Assembly (NCBI GenBank): GCA_017308235.1
Contig: JAFKFL010000035.1
Coordinates: 1 to 49,948 of the forward strand
Reading direction: 5' to 3'
DNA length: 49,948 nt
Source: Alphaproteobacteria bacterium
Lineage (GTDB): Bacteria > Pseudomonadota > Alphaproteobacteria > Reyranellales > Reyranellaceae
The position numbers and the translations under genes were made by a program. This document shows positions 9,354 through 17,713 of the stretch, piece after piece. Under the pieces are notes generated by a model. It was given only the letters and a program-made list of their open reading frames with translations. It had not been told where the DNA came from and searched no databases. Every line of letters starts with the position of its first letter. The stretch's first letter is position 1.

Positions 9354-10219
9354 TGCAGCATCCCCTCCTCGCCCAACAGCCCGCGCGGCCGGATCAGCAG
9401 GACTAGCGCCATGATGACGTAGATCACCGCTTCTGCGGCGGAGGGATAAAAGACGGTGGTGAGGGCCGATGCGACGCCGATCAGCAGGCCGCCCAGCAAT
9501 GTGCCGGTCAGGCTACCGACGCCGCCCACGATGATGGCGATGAAACTTGGCATGATCAGGTCGTCGCCCATGTTGGGATTGAGGCCGAGTTGGCCCGCCG
9601 CAAGCACACCCGCCAGGCCGGCGAGAAAACTGCCGACGGCGAAGTTGTAGGAGCGCAATGCCGAGACGTTGACGCCAAGCGCCGAAACGGTGTCGAGGTC
9701 GAGCGTGCCGGCGCGGATGCGCATACCGACACGCGTGTAGCGCAGGAAAGCGAAGAGGCCCGCGACCGCCACGGCCACAATGGCAACCATGAAGACGCGG
9801 TACCAGGTAATGAAGAACAGGTCAGGTGTTATCGCAGCCGACAGTTCGGCAGGGATGTTGAGCGGTAGTGGACTTGGGCCCCAGATGTAGCGGCAGACGT
9901 CCTGCAGGATAAAACCCAGGCCGAAGGTCAGCAGCAGGCTGTAGATGTGATTACGGGCATAGACGTGTCGGATCACGAGCTTCTCGATCACGTAGCCCAT
10001 GATTGCCGTCAGGAAGGGCGACACCAGCAGGGCGCCCCAGAAGCCAATGAACGGCGTCAGGACAAAGGCAAAGTAGCCGCCGATCGCGAGAAAGTTGCCG
10101 TGCGCGAAATTCACCACGTTGCTGAGGTTGATGATCAGCGATAGGCCGAGTGCCATCAGCACGTAGAAGGTGCCGACGATCAGGCCGTTGGTGAGATTGA
10201 ACAGAACGAGTTGCAGCAT
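9350..10219 (-). CDS. livH: Branched-chain amino acid-type ABC transporter permease LivH
   Basis: This 289-residue inner-membrane permease shows the LivH motifs GLSLIINLSNVVNFAHGNFL near residues 24-43 and, toward the C-terminus, FIAIIVGGVGSLTGTLLGG. A GC-rich terminator hairpin lies just upstream of it, between the binding-protein gene and this start. livHMGF is therefore probably expressed at lower level than the binding protein, through read-through or a separate promoter. An AGGGG sequence next to the ATG serves as a tightly spaced ribosome binding site. Confidence 0.93.
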   Translation of the reverse strand: MLQLVLFNLTNGLIVGTFYVLMALGLSLIINLSNVVNFAHGNFLAIGGYFAFVLTPFIGFWGALLVSPFLTAIMGYVIEKLVIRHVYARNHIYSLLLTFGLGFILQDVCRYIWGPSPLPLNIPAELSAAITPDLFFITWYRVFMVAIVAVAVAGLFAFLRYTRVGMRIRAGTLDLDTVSALGVNVSALRSYNFAVGSFLAGLAGVLAAGQLGLNPNMGDDLIMPSFIAIIVGGVGSLTGTLLGGLLIGVASALTTVFYPSAAEAVIYVIMALVLLIRPRGLLGEEGMLQ

Positions 10220-10243
10220 GCCCCTACCCCGGAGCTGGAGTGC

Positions 10244-10276
10244 AAAAAAAACCGCGTGAAGGGGACCTTCACGCGG
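10244..10276 (-). terminator. Intrinsic terminator between the binding-protein gene and livH
   Basis: Read on the minus strand, CCGCGTGAAGG, a 3-base loop and CCTTCACGCGG form a perfect 11-base-pair stem (10252-10262 with 10266-10276). It is followed by eight T residues (complement of the A-run at 10244-10251). It starts about 15 bases after the stop of the binding-protein gene, inside the liv unit. Confidence 0.88.
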
Positions 10277-10290
10277 CGTTTCTTAGTGGC

Positions 10291-11550
10291 CTATGCCGGC
10301 CAGTTGATCTTGCAACCCGTTGCCTCGGCGGGTCCGGCCGCCTGCTCGCCGGGGACCACCGTCTCGACCTTGAAGAGGTCGTCGGGTCCGCCCGGGCCAG
10401 GCGGCTGCACCTGGCCCACGAAGATGTCGCTCATGAGCTGGTGGTCGCCCGCGCGATACTTGACCTTGTTCGGGGACAGCGAAATTTCCGGTGGCAGCTC
10501 CATGTCGGAGAGCGCGTGCGCCATCTTCACGGCCTCGAGCGACTTGGCGCTCTCAGCAGCGAGCTTGGCGGCCATGATGGACACATAGGCCATCCAGTGG
10601 CGCGCGGTCGGCTTCTTGTTGCCGATCGCAGGCGAGATCGAGTCGACGAAGGACTTCACCGCCGGCACGTTCGGCTGGTTCCACCACCACTCCATGACCC
10701 ACCACCCGGTGAGCGCCTCCTTGGGCACCGAGCGCAAAGTCTCGAGCTCGTAGAGCGCGCCGCCTAGCGCCATCTCCTTGTTCATGCCGAACTGCACGAA
10801 TTGCTTCATGCAGTTGAGCTGAGCAGCACCGCCCATGTTGTTCAGAAGCACGTCGGGCTTGTAGGCCTTGGCCTTGATCAGCGTCGCCGAGAAGTCGGTG
10901 TTGGCGATTGGCAGCATGTCGCCCTGGTAGGTGCCACCCGCCTTCTGCAGGTTCTTGACGAAGTTCTCCTGCAGCGTCTTGCCGTAGGCATAGTCCGGCG
11001 TGATGAAGAACCACTTCTTGCCGAACTTCTTCACTAATTCGCCGGTTATAGCCGCCGCATCCATCGCCGTGGTGTTGCAGGTGCGGAAGACGTTCCACTT
11101 GCAATCCTTGCCGGTGATCGGGTCGGTGTGACCACCCGGAACGATGTGAAACACCTTCTTCTCGGCGGTGACACCCATGATCGCGTAGGCGATGCCCGAG
11201 TTCACGTCGCCCATGATGATGTCGACGTTGTCGCGCTCGATCAGCTTGTGCGCCTTCTGGACGCCGGTGCCGGTATCGTTGGCGCTGTCCTCGACCAGGA
11301 GCTGCACGGGCCGGCCAAGGATGCCACCCTTCTTGTTGAGCTGGTCGACCGTCCACTTGGCGCCTTCGACCTCGGTCACCGCCAGAGCCGAAAGGCTGCC
11401 GGTGATCGGATCGATGAAGCCGATCTTCACAGGTTGCTCGCCGCGTGCCTGAATGATGAAAGGTGCCGCGAACTGCAGGGCGCCGACTCCCGCGCCGACC
11501 TGCAGAACACGACGGCGGCGCATAATTAAGCCCTTGCCATTTCGTGACAT
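10291..11550 (-). CDS. ABC transporter substrate-binding protein of the Liv-type importer
   Basis: This periplasmic binding protein of about 419 residues has a twin-arginine-like leader (MRRRRVLQVGAGVG, ending near residue 35). It is followed by VKIGFIDPITGSLSALA, the first strand and ligand loop of the type I fold. The start chosen is the ATG at 11550, 7 bases after AGGAGG; a GTG seven codons upstream would place the Shine-Dalgarno sequence inside the gene. It precedes livHMGF and is followed by an intrinsic terminator, consistent with binding proteins being made in excess. The sequence resembles binding proteins for amides or short-chain carboxylates as much as for leucine, so the ligand is open. 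Confidence 0.9.
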   Translation of the reverse strand: MSRNGKGLIMRRRRVLQVGAGVGALQFAAPFIIQARGEQPVKIGFIDPITGSLSALAVTEVEGAKWTVDQLNKKGGILGRPVQLLVEDSANDTGTGVQKAHKLIERDNVDIIMGDVNSGIAYAIMGVTAEKKVFHIVPGGHTDPITGKDCKWNVFRTCNTTAMDAAAITGELVKKFGKKWFFITPDYAYGKTLQENFVKNLQKAGGTYQGDMLPIANTDFSATLIKAKAYKPDVLLNNMGGAAQLNCMKQFVQFGMNKEMALGGALYELETLRSVPKEALTGWWVMEWWWNQPNVPAVKSFVDSISPAIGNKKPTARHWMAYVSIMAAKLAAESAKSLEAVKMAHALSDMELPPEISLSPNKVKYRAGDHQLMSDIFVGQVQPPGPGGPDDLFKVETVVPGEQAAGPAEATGCKINWPA

Positions 11551-11652
11551 CGATTTCCCTCCTGTTGACACCGCGCTCGTTTACTTCGGCGGCTTTGACG
11601 GGTCGGGAGCATGGCATCGGCTTTATGCCACCGCAACGATCGCCTCTCGGCA

Positions 11653-12474
11653 TCAGCCACTTCGCCGCACACGACGATCGCTATCCTGATCTCGCACACA
11701 GTGAGAAGCGCACCGGTAGTTCTGCGGAGCGGTACCCATGATTTGCTTGAACATGATCGTGAAGGCAGCCGGGCTCGAATAGCCAAGATCGAAGGCGAGC
11801 GTCGTGACACGCTCGCCACGCAACAGCCTAGGAAGTGCTGACACAAGACAGGCACGCCGCTGCCAGGCGGAAAAGGTGAGTCCAGTTTCGCGTTGGAATC
11901 GTCGCGTGAAGGTGCGGCGACTGACTGCGAGATCGCGGCACCAGAGATCGATCGTTTCCTGCGCACTCGGACGTTCGAGAAATCGCCGGCACCGCGCAGC
12001 CAGCTTTTCGCCGGTGGGCAGCGGCAAACTGAGCGGCAGTTCTGGCGCGACGCGGATCTCCTCGATCGCCAGGGACATGATCATCCCGGCGCGTCCATCT
12101 GCATCGTATTCCGATGGTAGGTCCACGGCCTCGATCAGCAGTTCGCGCAGCAGCCGCGAGATACCAAGGACCTGGCAATGGGTTGGCATGCCGACCGCGG
12201 TTGCGCTTTCGAGGTAGACGCTGCGCGTCGAGACGGGTCCCAGCATGGCAATGCTGTGCTCGATACCGGCGGGAATCCATATGCCCTGGTGCGGTGGCAC
12301 CATCCACGCGCCCTCGCCGGTCCGGACCAGCATCGTGCCTCGTTCAGCGAACAGGAGCTGAGACCGAAGGTGTCGATGGGCGGGATGCAGATGGCCAGCT
12401 GGGTAGTCATTGCCGACGGCTACAATCGGCCGCGCCACCGCCTGGATCGCTTCCGCGCGAATGTTTCGGGTCAT
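11653..12474 (-). CDS. AraC-family transcriptional regulator
   Basis: This 273-residue one-component regulator has an N-terminal cupin-like sensor with HPAHRHLRSQLLFAERGTML and a WIPAGIEHSI strand. The C-terminal AraC-type double helix-turn-helix covers roughly residues 165-260 (LAVSRRTFTRRFQRETGLTF, then AFDLGYSSPAAFTIMFKQ). It lies about 100 bases upstream of the Liv-type binding-protein gene on the same strand and divergent from the CHR transporter pair (57 bases between starts). It may control either or itself; the effector is unknown. The C-terminal tail after PQNYR is about 20 residues of low-similarity sequence. Confidence 0.88.
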   Translation of the reverse strand: MTRNIRAEAIQAVARPIVAVGNDYPAGHLHPAHRHLRSQLLFAERGTMLVRTGEGAWMVPPHQGIWIPAGIEHSIAMLGPVSTRSVYLESATAVGMPTHCQVLGISRLLRELLIEAVDLPSEYDADGRAGMIMSLAIEEIRVAPELPLSLPLPTGEKLAARCRRFLERPSAQETIDLWCRDLAVSRRTFTRRFQRETGLTFSAWQRRACLVSALPRLLRGERVTTLAFDLGYSSPAAFTIMFKQIMGTAPQNYRCASHCVRDQDSDRRVRRSG

Positions 12475-12531
12475 GACCCGATTTTAGGCAAATTCGGCTT
12501 TCTGTTGAAAGCGGGTCGCTTCGCCTTTTCC

Positions 12532-13098
12532 ATGCCTATCGACCAATCAGACGAAGCGATCGCCCGCACCGTCAGCAAGAGCGAGTTGTTCCTGGGCTTC
12601 CTCAAAATCGGCCTGCTCGGTTTCGGCGGCATCGCGCCCTGGGCGCGCCATGTGATCGTCGAGGAGCGTCGCTGGCTCAGCGAAAAGGAGTTCGCGTCGA
12701 TACTCGGTGTCGGCCAGATCCTGCCCGGCCCCAATACGATGAATGCCGCTGTTCTGATCGGCGATCGCTTCCAGGGCGTCGTCGGCGTGGTGCTGTGTCT
12801 CTTTGGCCAAATGGCCCTGCCCCTGGTCATCGTGACGACACTCGGTGTCATCTACGAACGCTTTGCTGCCATCCCGGAGGTGCAGGCGGGCCTGATTGGC
12901 GCGGCCGCCGGTGCCGCGGGACTGGTCCTCGGCACAGCCATCAAGATGGCCCACAAGCTCAAGCCGACGCCGCTTGCGCTCGCGATCAGTCTCCTCGCCT
13001 TCTGTGCCGTCGGCCTTTTGGAATGGCCGCTGCCGCTCGTGGTCGCCGTGCTGGTGCCGCTGACCATCGCGGCAGCAGCCATCGAAGGCCGCGCCTGA
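12532..13098 (+). CDS. Chromate transporter (CHR) family protein, first half
   Basis: This 188-residue membrane protein is the size of one CHR domain; full-length ChrA fuses two. The diagnostic stretch runs from GFGGIAPWARHVIVEERRWL to VGQILPGPNTMNAAVLIG, with PGPN followed by hydrophobic helices. The ATG at 12532 gives the usual N-terminus before FLGFLKIGLLGFGG; no strong ribosome binding site is seen there, and the frame stays open upstream into the AraC gene. It overlaps the second CHR gene by one base (TGATG). Short CHR pairs are known to work as heterodimers; chromate as substrate is inference from the family. Confidence 0.85.
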   Translation: MPIDQSDEAIARTVSKSELFLGFLKIGLLGFGGIAPWARHVIVEERRWLSEKEFASILGVGQILPGPNTMNAAVLIGDRFQGVVGVVLCLFGQMALPLVIVTTLGVIYERFAAIPEVQAGLIGAAAGAAGLVLGTAIKMAHKLKPTPLALAISLLAFCAVGLLEWPLPLVVAVLVPLTIAAAAIEGRA

Positions 13099-13628
13099 TG
13101 CTCGACCTGTTGCTGCAGATCGCACGCGTGTTTGCGTTGCTTTCGCTGGTGTCGATCGGCGGTGCGAACGCTGTGCTGCCTGAGATCCGCCGGCAGGTCG
13201 TTGTCGTTCACGGCTGGATGAGCGATTCAGCCTTCGCCAACGTCTTCGCGATCTCCCATGCCGCACCCGGCCCCAACATCATCATGGTGAGCCTGATCGG
13301 CTGGCAGCTCGCAGGCCTCGCAGGACTGCTTGTCGCAACGCTCGCCATCATGGCGCCGTCCTGCATGCTCGCCTTCGTGGCGGGACGCGTGATTGCCCGA
13401 TGGTCGGAGCGACGCTGGATTCGGCTGCTGCGCGAAGGGCTCATCCCCCTGGCATTGGGCCTGATTTTGGCGAGCGGGCTCTCGATGACGCGGATGGCCG
13501 ATCATGACGCCATTACCCTGGTCATCAGCCTGGGCACGGCCGCCTTCGTCGTTGTCAGCCGACGCAACCCGTTGTGGGCGATCGCTGCCGGTACCGCGGC
13601 GAATATCGTGGTGCTGCACGTCACTTGA
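13098..13628 (+). CDS. Chromate transporter (CHR) family protein, second half
   Basis: This 176-residue membrane protein is again a single CHR domain. It shows SIGGANAVLPEIRRQVVVVH near the N-terminus, then ISHAAPGPNIIMVSLIGWQ with the PGPN motif, followed by four or five hydrophobic helices. Its ATG overlaps the stop of the first CHR gene by one base, so the two products are probably made in equal amounts and assemble together. The two halves are diverged from each other in sequence, as usual for antiparallel CHR pairs. A 128-base stretch with no gene follows. Confidence 0.85.
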   Translation: MLDLLLQIARVFALLSLVSIGGANAVLPEIRRQVVVVHGWMSDSAFANVFAISHAAPGPNIIMVSLIGWQLAGLAGLLVATLAIMAPSCMLAFVAGRVIARWSERRWIRLLREGLIPLALGLILASGLSMTRMADHDAITLVISLGTAAFVVVSRRNPLWAIAAGTAANIVVLHVT

Positions 13629-13756
13629 AGCGACGCCCTCCTCGCGGTTGTTGGCGTGCTCGGCCAGTCGCCATCAATTGGACAAATCCCGAGGCTTGAA
13701 ATCCAATACCGGCGGACGCTACTTCCGCCACACCTGAACTGCCCACGGAGCCGAAT

Positions 13757-15022
13757 TTGACTCGAGGCGGATGGCTCTTGGCCGGACTGGTCCTGGGGCT
13801 TATCGCGATCAGCGTCGCAGCCGTCGTGCTGGCATGGAAGCCTGCGCTGCCGCCGGTCCCTCCGGTCGCCGCGGCGAGCTTCGATCGCGCGACGGTGCTG
13901 CACGGCGAGACGCTCGCCCGACTGGGCAACTGTGGGACCTGTCACACTGCCGCCGGAGGCCGTCCATTTGCCGGTGGAAAAGCGGTGCAGACGCCGTTTG
14001 GGGCAATCTTCAGCACCAACATTACGCCCGACCCCGCGACCGGCCTTGGGCGCTGGTCACTGGAAGCTTTCATGCGCGCCATGCGCGAGGGAGTCTCGCG
14101 TGATGGCAGCTTCCTCTATCCGGCCTTCCCTTATGATCACTTCAGGCGCACCACTGATCGCGACCTCGCCGCACTTTATGCCTTCCTCATGACGCGCCCG
14201 CCCGTCTCGACACAGGCTGCGGAGAACCGGCTGGCCTGGCCATACGGATATCGGCCGTTGCTTGCCGGCTGGTCCTTCCTTTACGTGCGCAAGGAAGCGG
14301 TCGACGAGACCGATCGAGGGCGCTACCTCGCCGAAGGCCTTGCCCACTGCGGTGCCTGTCACACGCCGCGTGACCGCTGGGGCGCAGAAGTGGTTGACCG
14401 CGCCTATGACGGCGCTTGGGTAGACGGCTGGTACGCACCGCCCCTTAACGCCCGGTCGCCGGCGATCCACCCTTGGACGGAAGAGATGCTGTTCGCCTAT
14501 CTGCGCACAGGCCTCAGTCCCATGCACGCGGCCGCTGCCGGTCCCATGGCAGAAGTGGTACGCGAGTTGTCTGGTGTTCCTGAAGCAGACGTGCGGGCGC
14601 TCGCGACCTACTTCGCCGGGTTGATGGCCGACGCGCCGGCCGCGACAGGCGGCAAGACAACAACCGACAAGCAAAGCGAGGCCGACCGGATGCATCCAGA
14701 GGGAGCGACATTGTTCGCAGGCGCCTGCGCATCCTGCCACGAGGCTGGTGCACCGATGATGATGCAGCAAGGACGTCCGCCGCTTGGCTGGGGCACTTCG
14801 CTGCATGTCGACGCCGCGCACGACACGCTCCACGTGATCGTGCAAGGCTTCGCACCTCCTGTTGGACGTGCAGGTCCAGCGATGCCGGCCTTCGGCAACG
14901 ACTTCACCGATCGCCAACTCGCCGAGATCGCCGCTTACCTGCGGGCGCGCTACACCGACCTGCCGCCTTGGCCCAATCTCGAGCAGGCCGTCTCCGATGT
15001 GCGCAAGGAGGGTGGCCAATGA
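13757..15022 (+). CDS. Three-heme cytochrome c subunit of a molybdenum hydroxylase
   Basis: This membrane-anchored c-type cytochrome of 421 residues has an N-terminal hydrophobic segment (about 6-26) and three heme-binding CxxCH motifs: CGTCH at 59-63, CGACH at 198-202 and CASCH at 324-328. The layout matches the cytochrome subunits of gluconate/alcohol dehydrogenases and of periplasmic nicotinate- or isoquinoline-type hydroxylases. The start is a TTG, 6 bases after GGAG. It overlaps the 2Fe-2S subunit gene by 4 bases (ATGA). Its role is inferred: it would carry electrons from the Mo/Fe-S subunits to the respiratory chain in place of a FAD subunit. Confidence 0.9.
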   Translation: MTRGGWLLAGLVLGLIAISVAAVVLAWKPALPPVPPVAAASFDRATVLHGETLARLGNCGTCHTAAGGRPFAGGKAVQTPFGAIFSTNITPDPATGLGRWSLEAFMRAMREGVSRDGSFLYPAFPYDHFRRTTDRDLAALYAFLMTRPPVSTQAAENRLAWPYGYRPLLAGWSFLYVRKEAVDETDRGRYLAEGLAHCGACHTPRDRWGAEVVDRAYDGAWVDGWYAPPLNARSPAIHPWTEEMLFAYLRTGLSPMHAAAAGPMAEVVRELSGVPEADVRALATYFAGLMADAPAATGGKTTTDKQSEADRMHPEGATLFAGACASCHEAGAPMMMQQGRPPLGWGTSLHVDAAHDTLHVIVQGFAPPVGRAGPAMPAFGNDFTDRQLAEIAAYLRARYTDLPPWPNLEQAVSDVRKEGGQ

Positions 15023-15501
15023 TCTCCCTGACCGTGAATGGCGCCGCGCAGTCCGTCGATGCCGATCCCGACACGCCGCTACTCTATGTGCTGCGTGACG
15101 AACTCGGCCTCAATGGCGCGAAGTTCGGTTGCGGCCTTGGTCAGTGTGGAGCCTGTACCGTTCTGGTCGACGACCGGCCAGCCTTCTCGTGCCTGCTGCC
15201 GATCGCGGCTCTTGCTGGCCGCAAGGTGCGCACGATCGAGAGTCTCGGCACACCCGACCGTCCTGGCGCCCTCGCCGCAGCCTTCGAAGCCGAGCAAGCC
15301 GCGCAGTGCGGCTATTGCATCGCCGGCATGATCATGCGAGCGCAGGCCCTGCTCGAGCGCAACAATCGGCCAACGGAAGCGGAGTTGCGCGTCAGTCTCG
15401 CGCCCAATCTCTGCCGTTGTGGCACGCATATGCGCATCCTGCGCGCCGTCCGTCGGGCCGCTGCAGCAATGGGCGGCGGCGTGCAGGAGTCGTCACGGTG
15501 A
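15019..15501 (+). CDS. 2Fe-2S subunit of a xanthine oxidase-family molybdenum hydroxylase (IorA/CoxS type)
   Basis: This 160-residue small subunit has two 2Fe-2S sites. The N-terminal plant-ferredoxin-like site uses C38, C43, C46 and C58 (FGCGLGQCGAC plus a later Cys). The C-terminal helical domain uses C97, C100, C132 and C134 (CGYC and CRC). The length is normal for the family. It overlaps the cytochrome gene upstream (ATGA) and the Mo subunit downstream (GTGA) by 4 bases each. It has no signal peptide, so it would be exported as a passenger with the twin-arginine leader of the Mo subunit, as known for related enzymes. Confidence 0.93.
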   Translation: MISLTVNGAAQSVDADPDTPLLYVLRDELGLNGAKFGCGLGQCGACTVLVDDRPAFSCLLPIAALAGRKVRTIESLGTPDRPGALAAAFEAEQAAQCGYCIAGMIMRAQALLERNNRPTEAELRVSLAPNLCRCGTHMRILRAVRRAAAAMGGGVQESSR

Positions 15502-17705
15502 ACGGACTGACGCGTCGCTCGTTGCTGGCCAAGAGCGGCCTTGTGGTCGTGTTCGCAAGCTCGGGAGCAGCGGGGGCGCAGGAACCGGAGGAATCCGCCA
15601 ACCTGCCCGGCGATCTCGACAAGTACCCCTTCCTCGACTCATGGATCCGCATCGACCCGAAGGGGCGCATCACCGTCTTCACCGGCAAGGCCGAGTTGGG
15701 TCAGGGATTGAGGACCGCGTTGATGCAGATCGCGGCCGATGAGCTCGAAGTGTCGCCCGCCAGCATCGAGCTCATCATGGCGGACACCGGACGAACGCCA
15801 GATGAAGGTATCACGGCGGGCAGTCATTCGATGCAGAACAGCGGCATGGCGATCCTGAATGCCGCGGCGAATGTTCGCGTGCTGCTGACGGACGCTGCTG
15901 CCTGGCGCTTCGCAAGCTCGGTCGACCAGATCGAGCTGCAGGACGGCATGGCTTACGGGCCGGGCGGTCTACGTCTGGGATACGGCGACCTTGCGGCCGG
16001 CTTCTCTCTACACGTGATGGCGAAACCTGATGTGCCAAGGCGCAGCAAGGGCCGCCGTTTGATCGGCGAGAACGTCCCGCGTGTCGACATTCCGGCAAAG
16101 GTGAACGGTGGTTCCGCTTATGTACAGGACATCCGCGCGGCGAATATGCTGCATGCTCGCGTCGTGCGCGGCCCCAGCGACGGCACACAGTTGAAGCCGG
16201 CCGATATCGACGCCGTGGCGAAGATGCCCGGCGTCGAGAAGGTAGTGCAGGACGGCCGGTTCATGGCGGTTCTCGCCGCCAAGGAGTGGCATGCCGTAAA
16301 GGCGCTGCGGCGATTGCAGGCGGCGGGCTGGGAACGCCGCGACACACCGCTTCCCTCCATCGATCTCTGCGACGTGATCCGGAAGTCTCCCGCACGTGAC
16401 ATCCCTATCTTCGGCTATCCTGGACCGCCGGCGCCGGCAGATGCCCGGATCGTGAAGGCACGCTACAGCCGGCCGTGCCTAATGCACGGCTCGATCGGAC
16501 CGTCTTGTGCCGTGGCGTTGTGGGAAAATGGCAACCTCATCGTGTGGACGCACAGCCAGGGCGTCTCCCCTTTGCGCAAGTCGCTGGCGGAGTTCGTGCG
16601 CCTTCCGCTTGAAAGAGTGCACTGCATTCATGTCGAAGGATCGGGCTGCTACGGCCACAATGGCGCCGACGATGTTGCGGCCGACGCAGCCCTCGCGGCC
16701 CGCGCCGTTCCCGGTCGTCCGGTACGCATGCAATGGATGCGCGAGCAGGAACACGGCTGGGAGCCGCTGGGATCGGCGATGGTGGTCGAGTTGCAGGGCG
16801 CACTGGGGCGCGATGGCCGCATCGCTGGATGGCGCCACGATGTCTGGAGCAATGCGCACAACGGTCGTCCCATCAACGCCGGCGGGCTGCTCGCCGGTGC
16901 CGAGCTCGAACCGCCCTTCGCGCCACAGAAGCCGCAGCCGATCCCCATGCCGGAAGGTGGCGGCGATCGCAACGCCAACCCGATCTATGCCTTGCCCAAC
17001 GCGAGCGGCACCCACCATTTCGTCGAACGCGCACCGCTGCGCGTTTCAGCGCTGCGCTCGCTCGGCGCTCACATGAATGTGTTCGCGATCGAAAGCTTCA
17101 TGGACGAGATGGCGCATGCGGCGAACGCCGATCCCGTCGATTTCCGCCTCATCCATCTGCAAGACAGCCGTGCAAGAGAAGTGGTGGAGGCGGCAGCCAA
17201 CCGCTTCGGCTGGAAGCGACGGGTCAAGGGCCGACCTGGTCGAGGTTATGGCTTCGGTTTCGCCCGATACAAGAATCTGGGTGCCTACTGCGCGCTCGCC
17301 ATGGAAATCATGATCGAGCCTGACAGCGGCACAATCGAGGTGCGCCGCGTGGTGGCTGCTGTCGACAGTGGCGAAGCCGTGAGTCCCGACGGCATCCGCA
17401 ACCAGATCGAAGGCGCGATCGTGCAGTCGTTGAGCTGGACCCAGATGGAAGCCGTGACCTTCGATGCCAGCCACCGCACCAGCTTCGACTGGAGCGCCTA
17501 TCCGATCGTGCGCTTTCCTTCGGTGCCTGTATCGATCGAGGTCAACGTGATCGACCGCCCCGGCGAGCCCTTCCTGGGAACGGGCGAGGCAGGACAAGGG
17601 CCGGCCGCGGCAGCTCTCGCCAATGCAATCACCGATGCGATCGGCCATCGACTGCGCGACATGCCGCTCACCTCCGAGCGCATCAGGGCAGCCCTCCGCA
17701 GCTGA
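15498..17705 (+). CDS. Molybdopterin-binding subunit of a xanthine oxidase-family hydroxylase (IorB type)
   Basis: This 735-residue catalytic subunit has a GTG start overlapping the 2Fe-2S stop. The N-terminus has TRRSLLAKSG followed by a hydrophobic stretch ending near GAQ (about residue 30), a plausible twin-arginine leader. The first domain has GKAELGQGLRTALMQIAADE and the Mo domain has GSGCYGHNGADDVAADAA. Near the C-terminus GTGEAGQGP places a glutamate at residue 697, matching the catalytic Glu of the family. The IorB group has the domain order permuted relative to xanthine dehydrogenase. The substrate is unknown: aldehydes and N-heterocycles are both possible. No XdhC-type maturation gene is nearby. 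Confidence 0.92.
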   Translation: MNGLTRRSLLAKSGLVVVFASSGAAGAQEPEESANLPGDLDKYPFLDSWIRIDPKGRITVFTGKAELGQGLRTALMQIAADELEVSPASIELIMADTGRTPDEGITAGSHSMQNSGMAILNAAANVRVLLTDAAAWRFASSVDQIELQDGMAYGPGGLRLGYGDLAAGFSLHVMAKPDVPRRSKGRRLIGENVPRVDIPAKVNGGSAYVQDIRAANMLHARVVRGPSDGTQLKPADIDAVAKMPGVEKVVQDGRFMAVLAAKEWHAVKALRRLQAAGWERRDTPLPSIDLCDVIRKSPARDIPIFGYPGPPAPADARIVKARYSRPCLMHGSIGPSCAVALWENGNLIVWTHSQGVSPLRKSLAEFVRLPLERVHCIHVEGSGCYGHNGADDVAADAALAARAVPGRPVRMQWMREQEHGWEPLGSAMVVELQGALGRDGRIAGWRHDVWSNAHNGRPINAGGLLAGAELEPPFAPQKPQPIPMPEGGGDRNANPIYALPNASGTHHFVERAPLRVSALRSLGAHMNVFAIESFMDEMAHAANADPVDFRLIHLQDSRAREVVEAAANRFGWKRRVKGRPGRGYGFGFARYKNLGAYCALAMEIMIEPDSGTIEVRRVVAAVDSGEAVSPDGIRNQIEGAIVQSLSWTQMEAVTFDASHRTSFDWSAYPIVRFPSVPVSIEVNVIDRPGEPFLGTGEAGQGPAAAALANAITDAIGHRLRDMPLTSERIRAALRS

Positions 17706-17713
17706 CCCCCGTT

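Noticed and set aside
13629..13756. Possible promoter (TTGGAC near 13678) before the cytochrome gene
   Set aside because: No acceptable -10 box at the right spacing; the 128-base stretch holds nothing I can support beyond the GGAG ribosome binding site.
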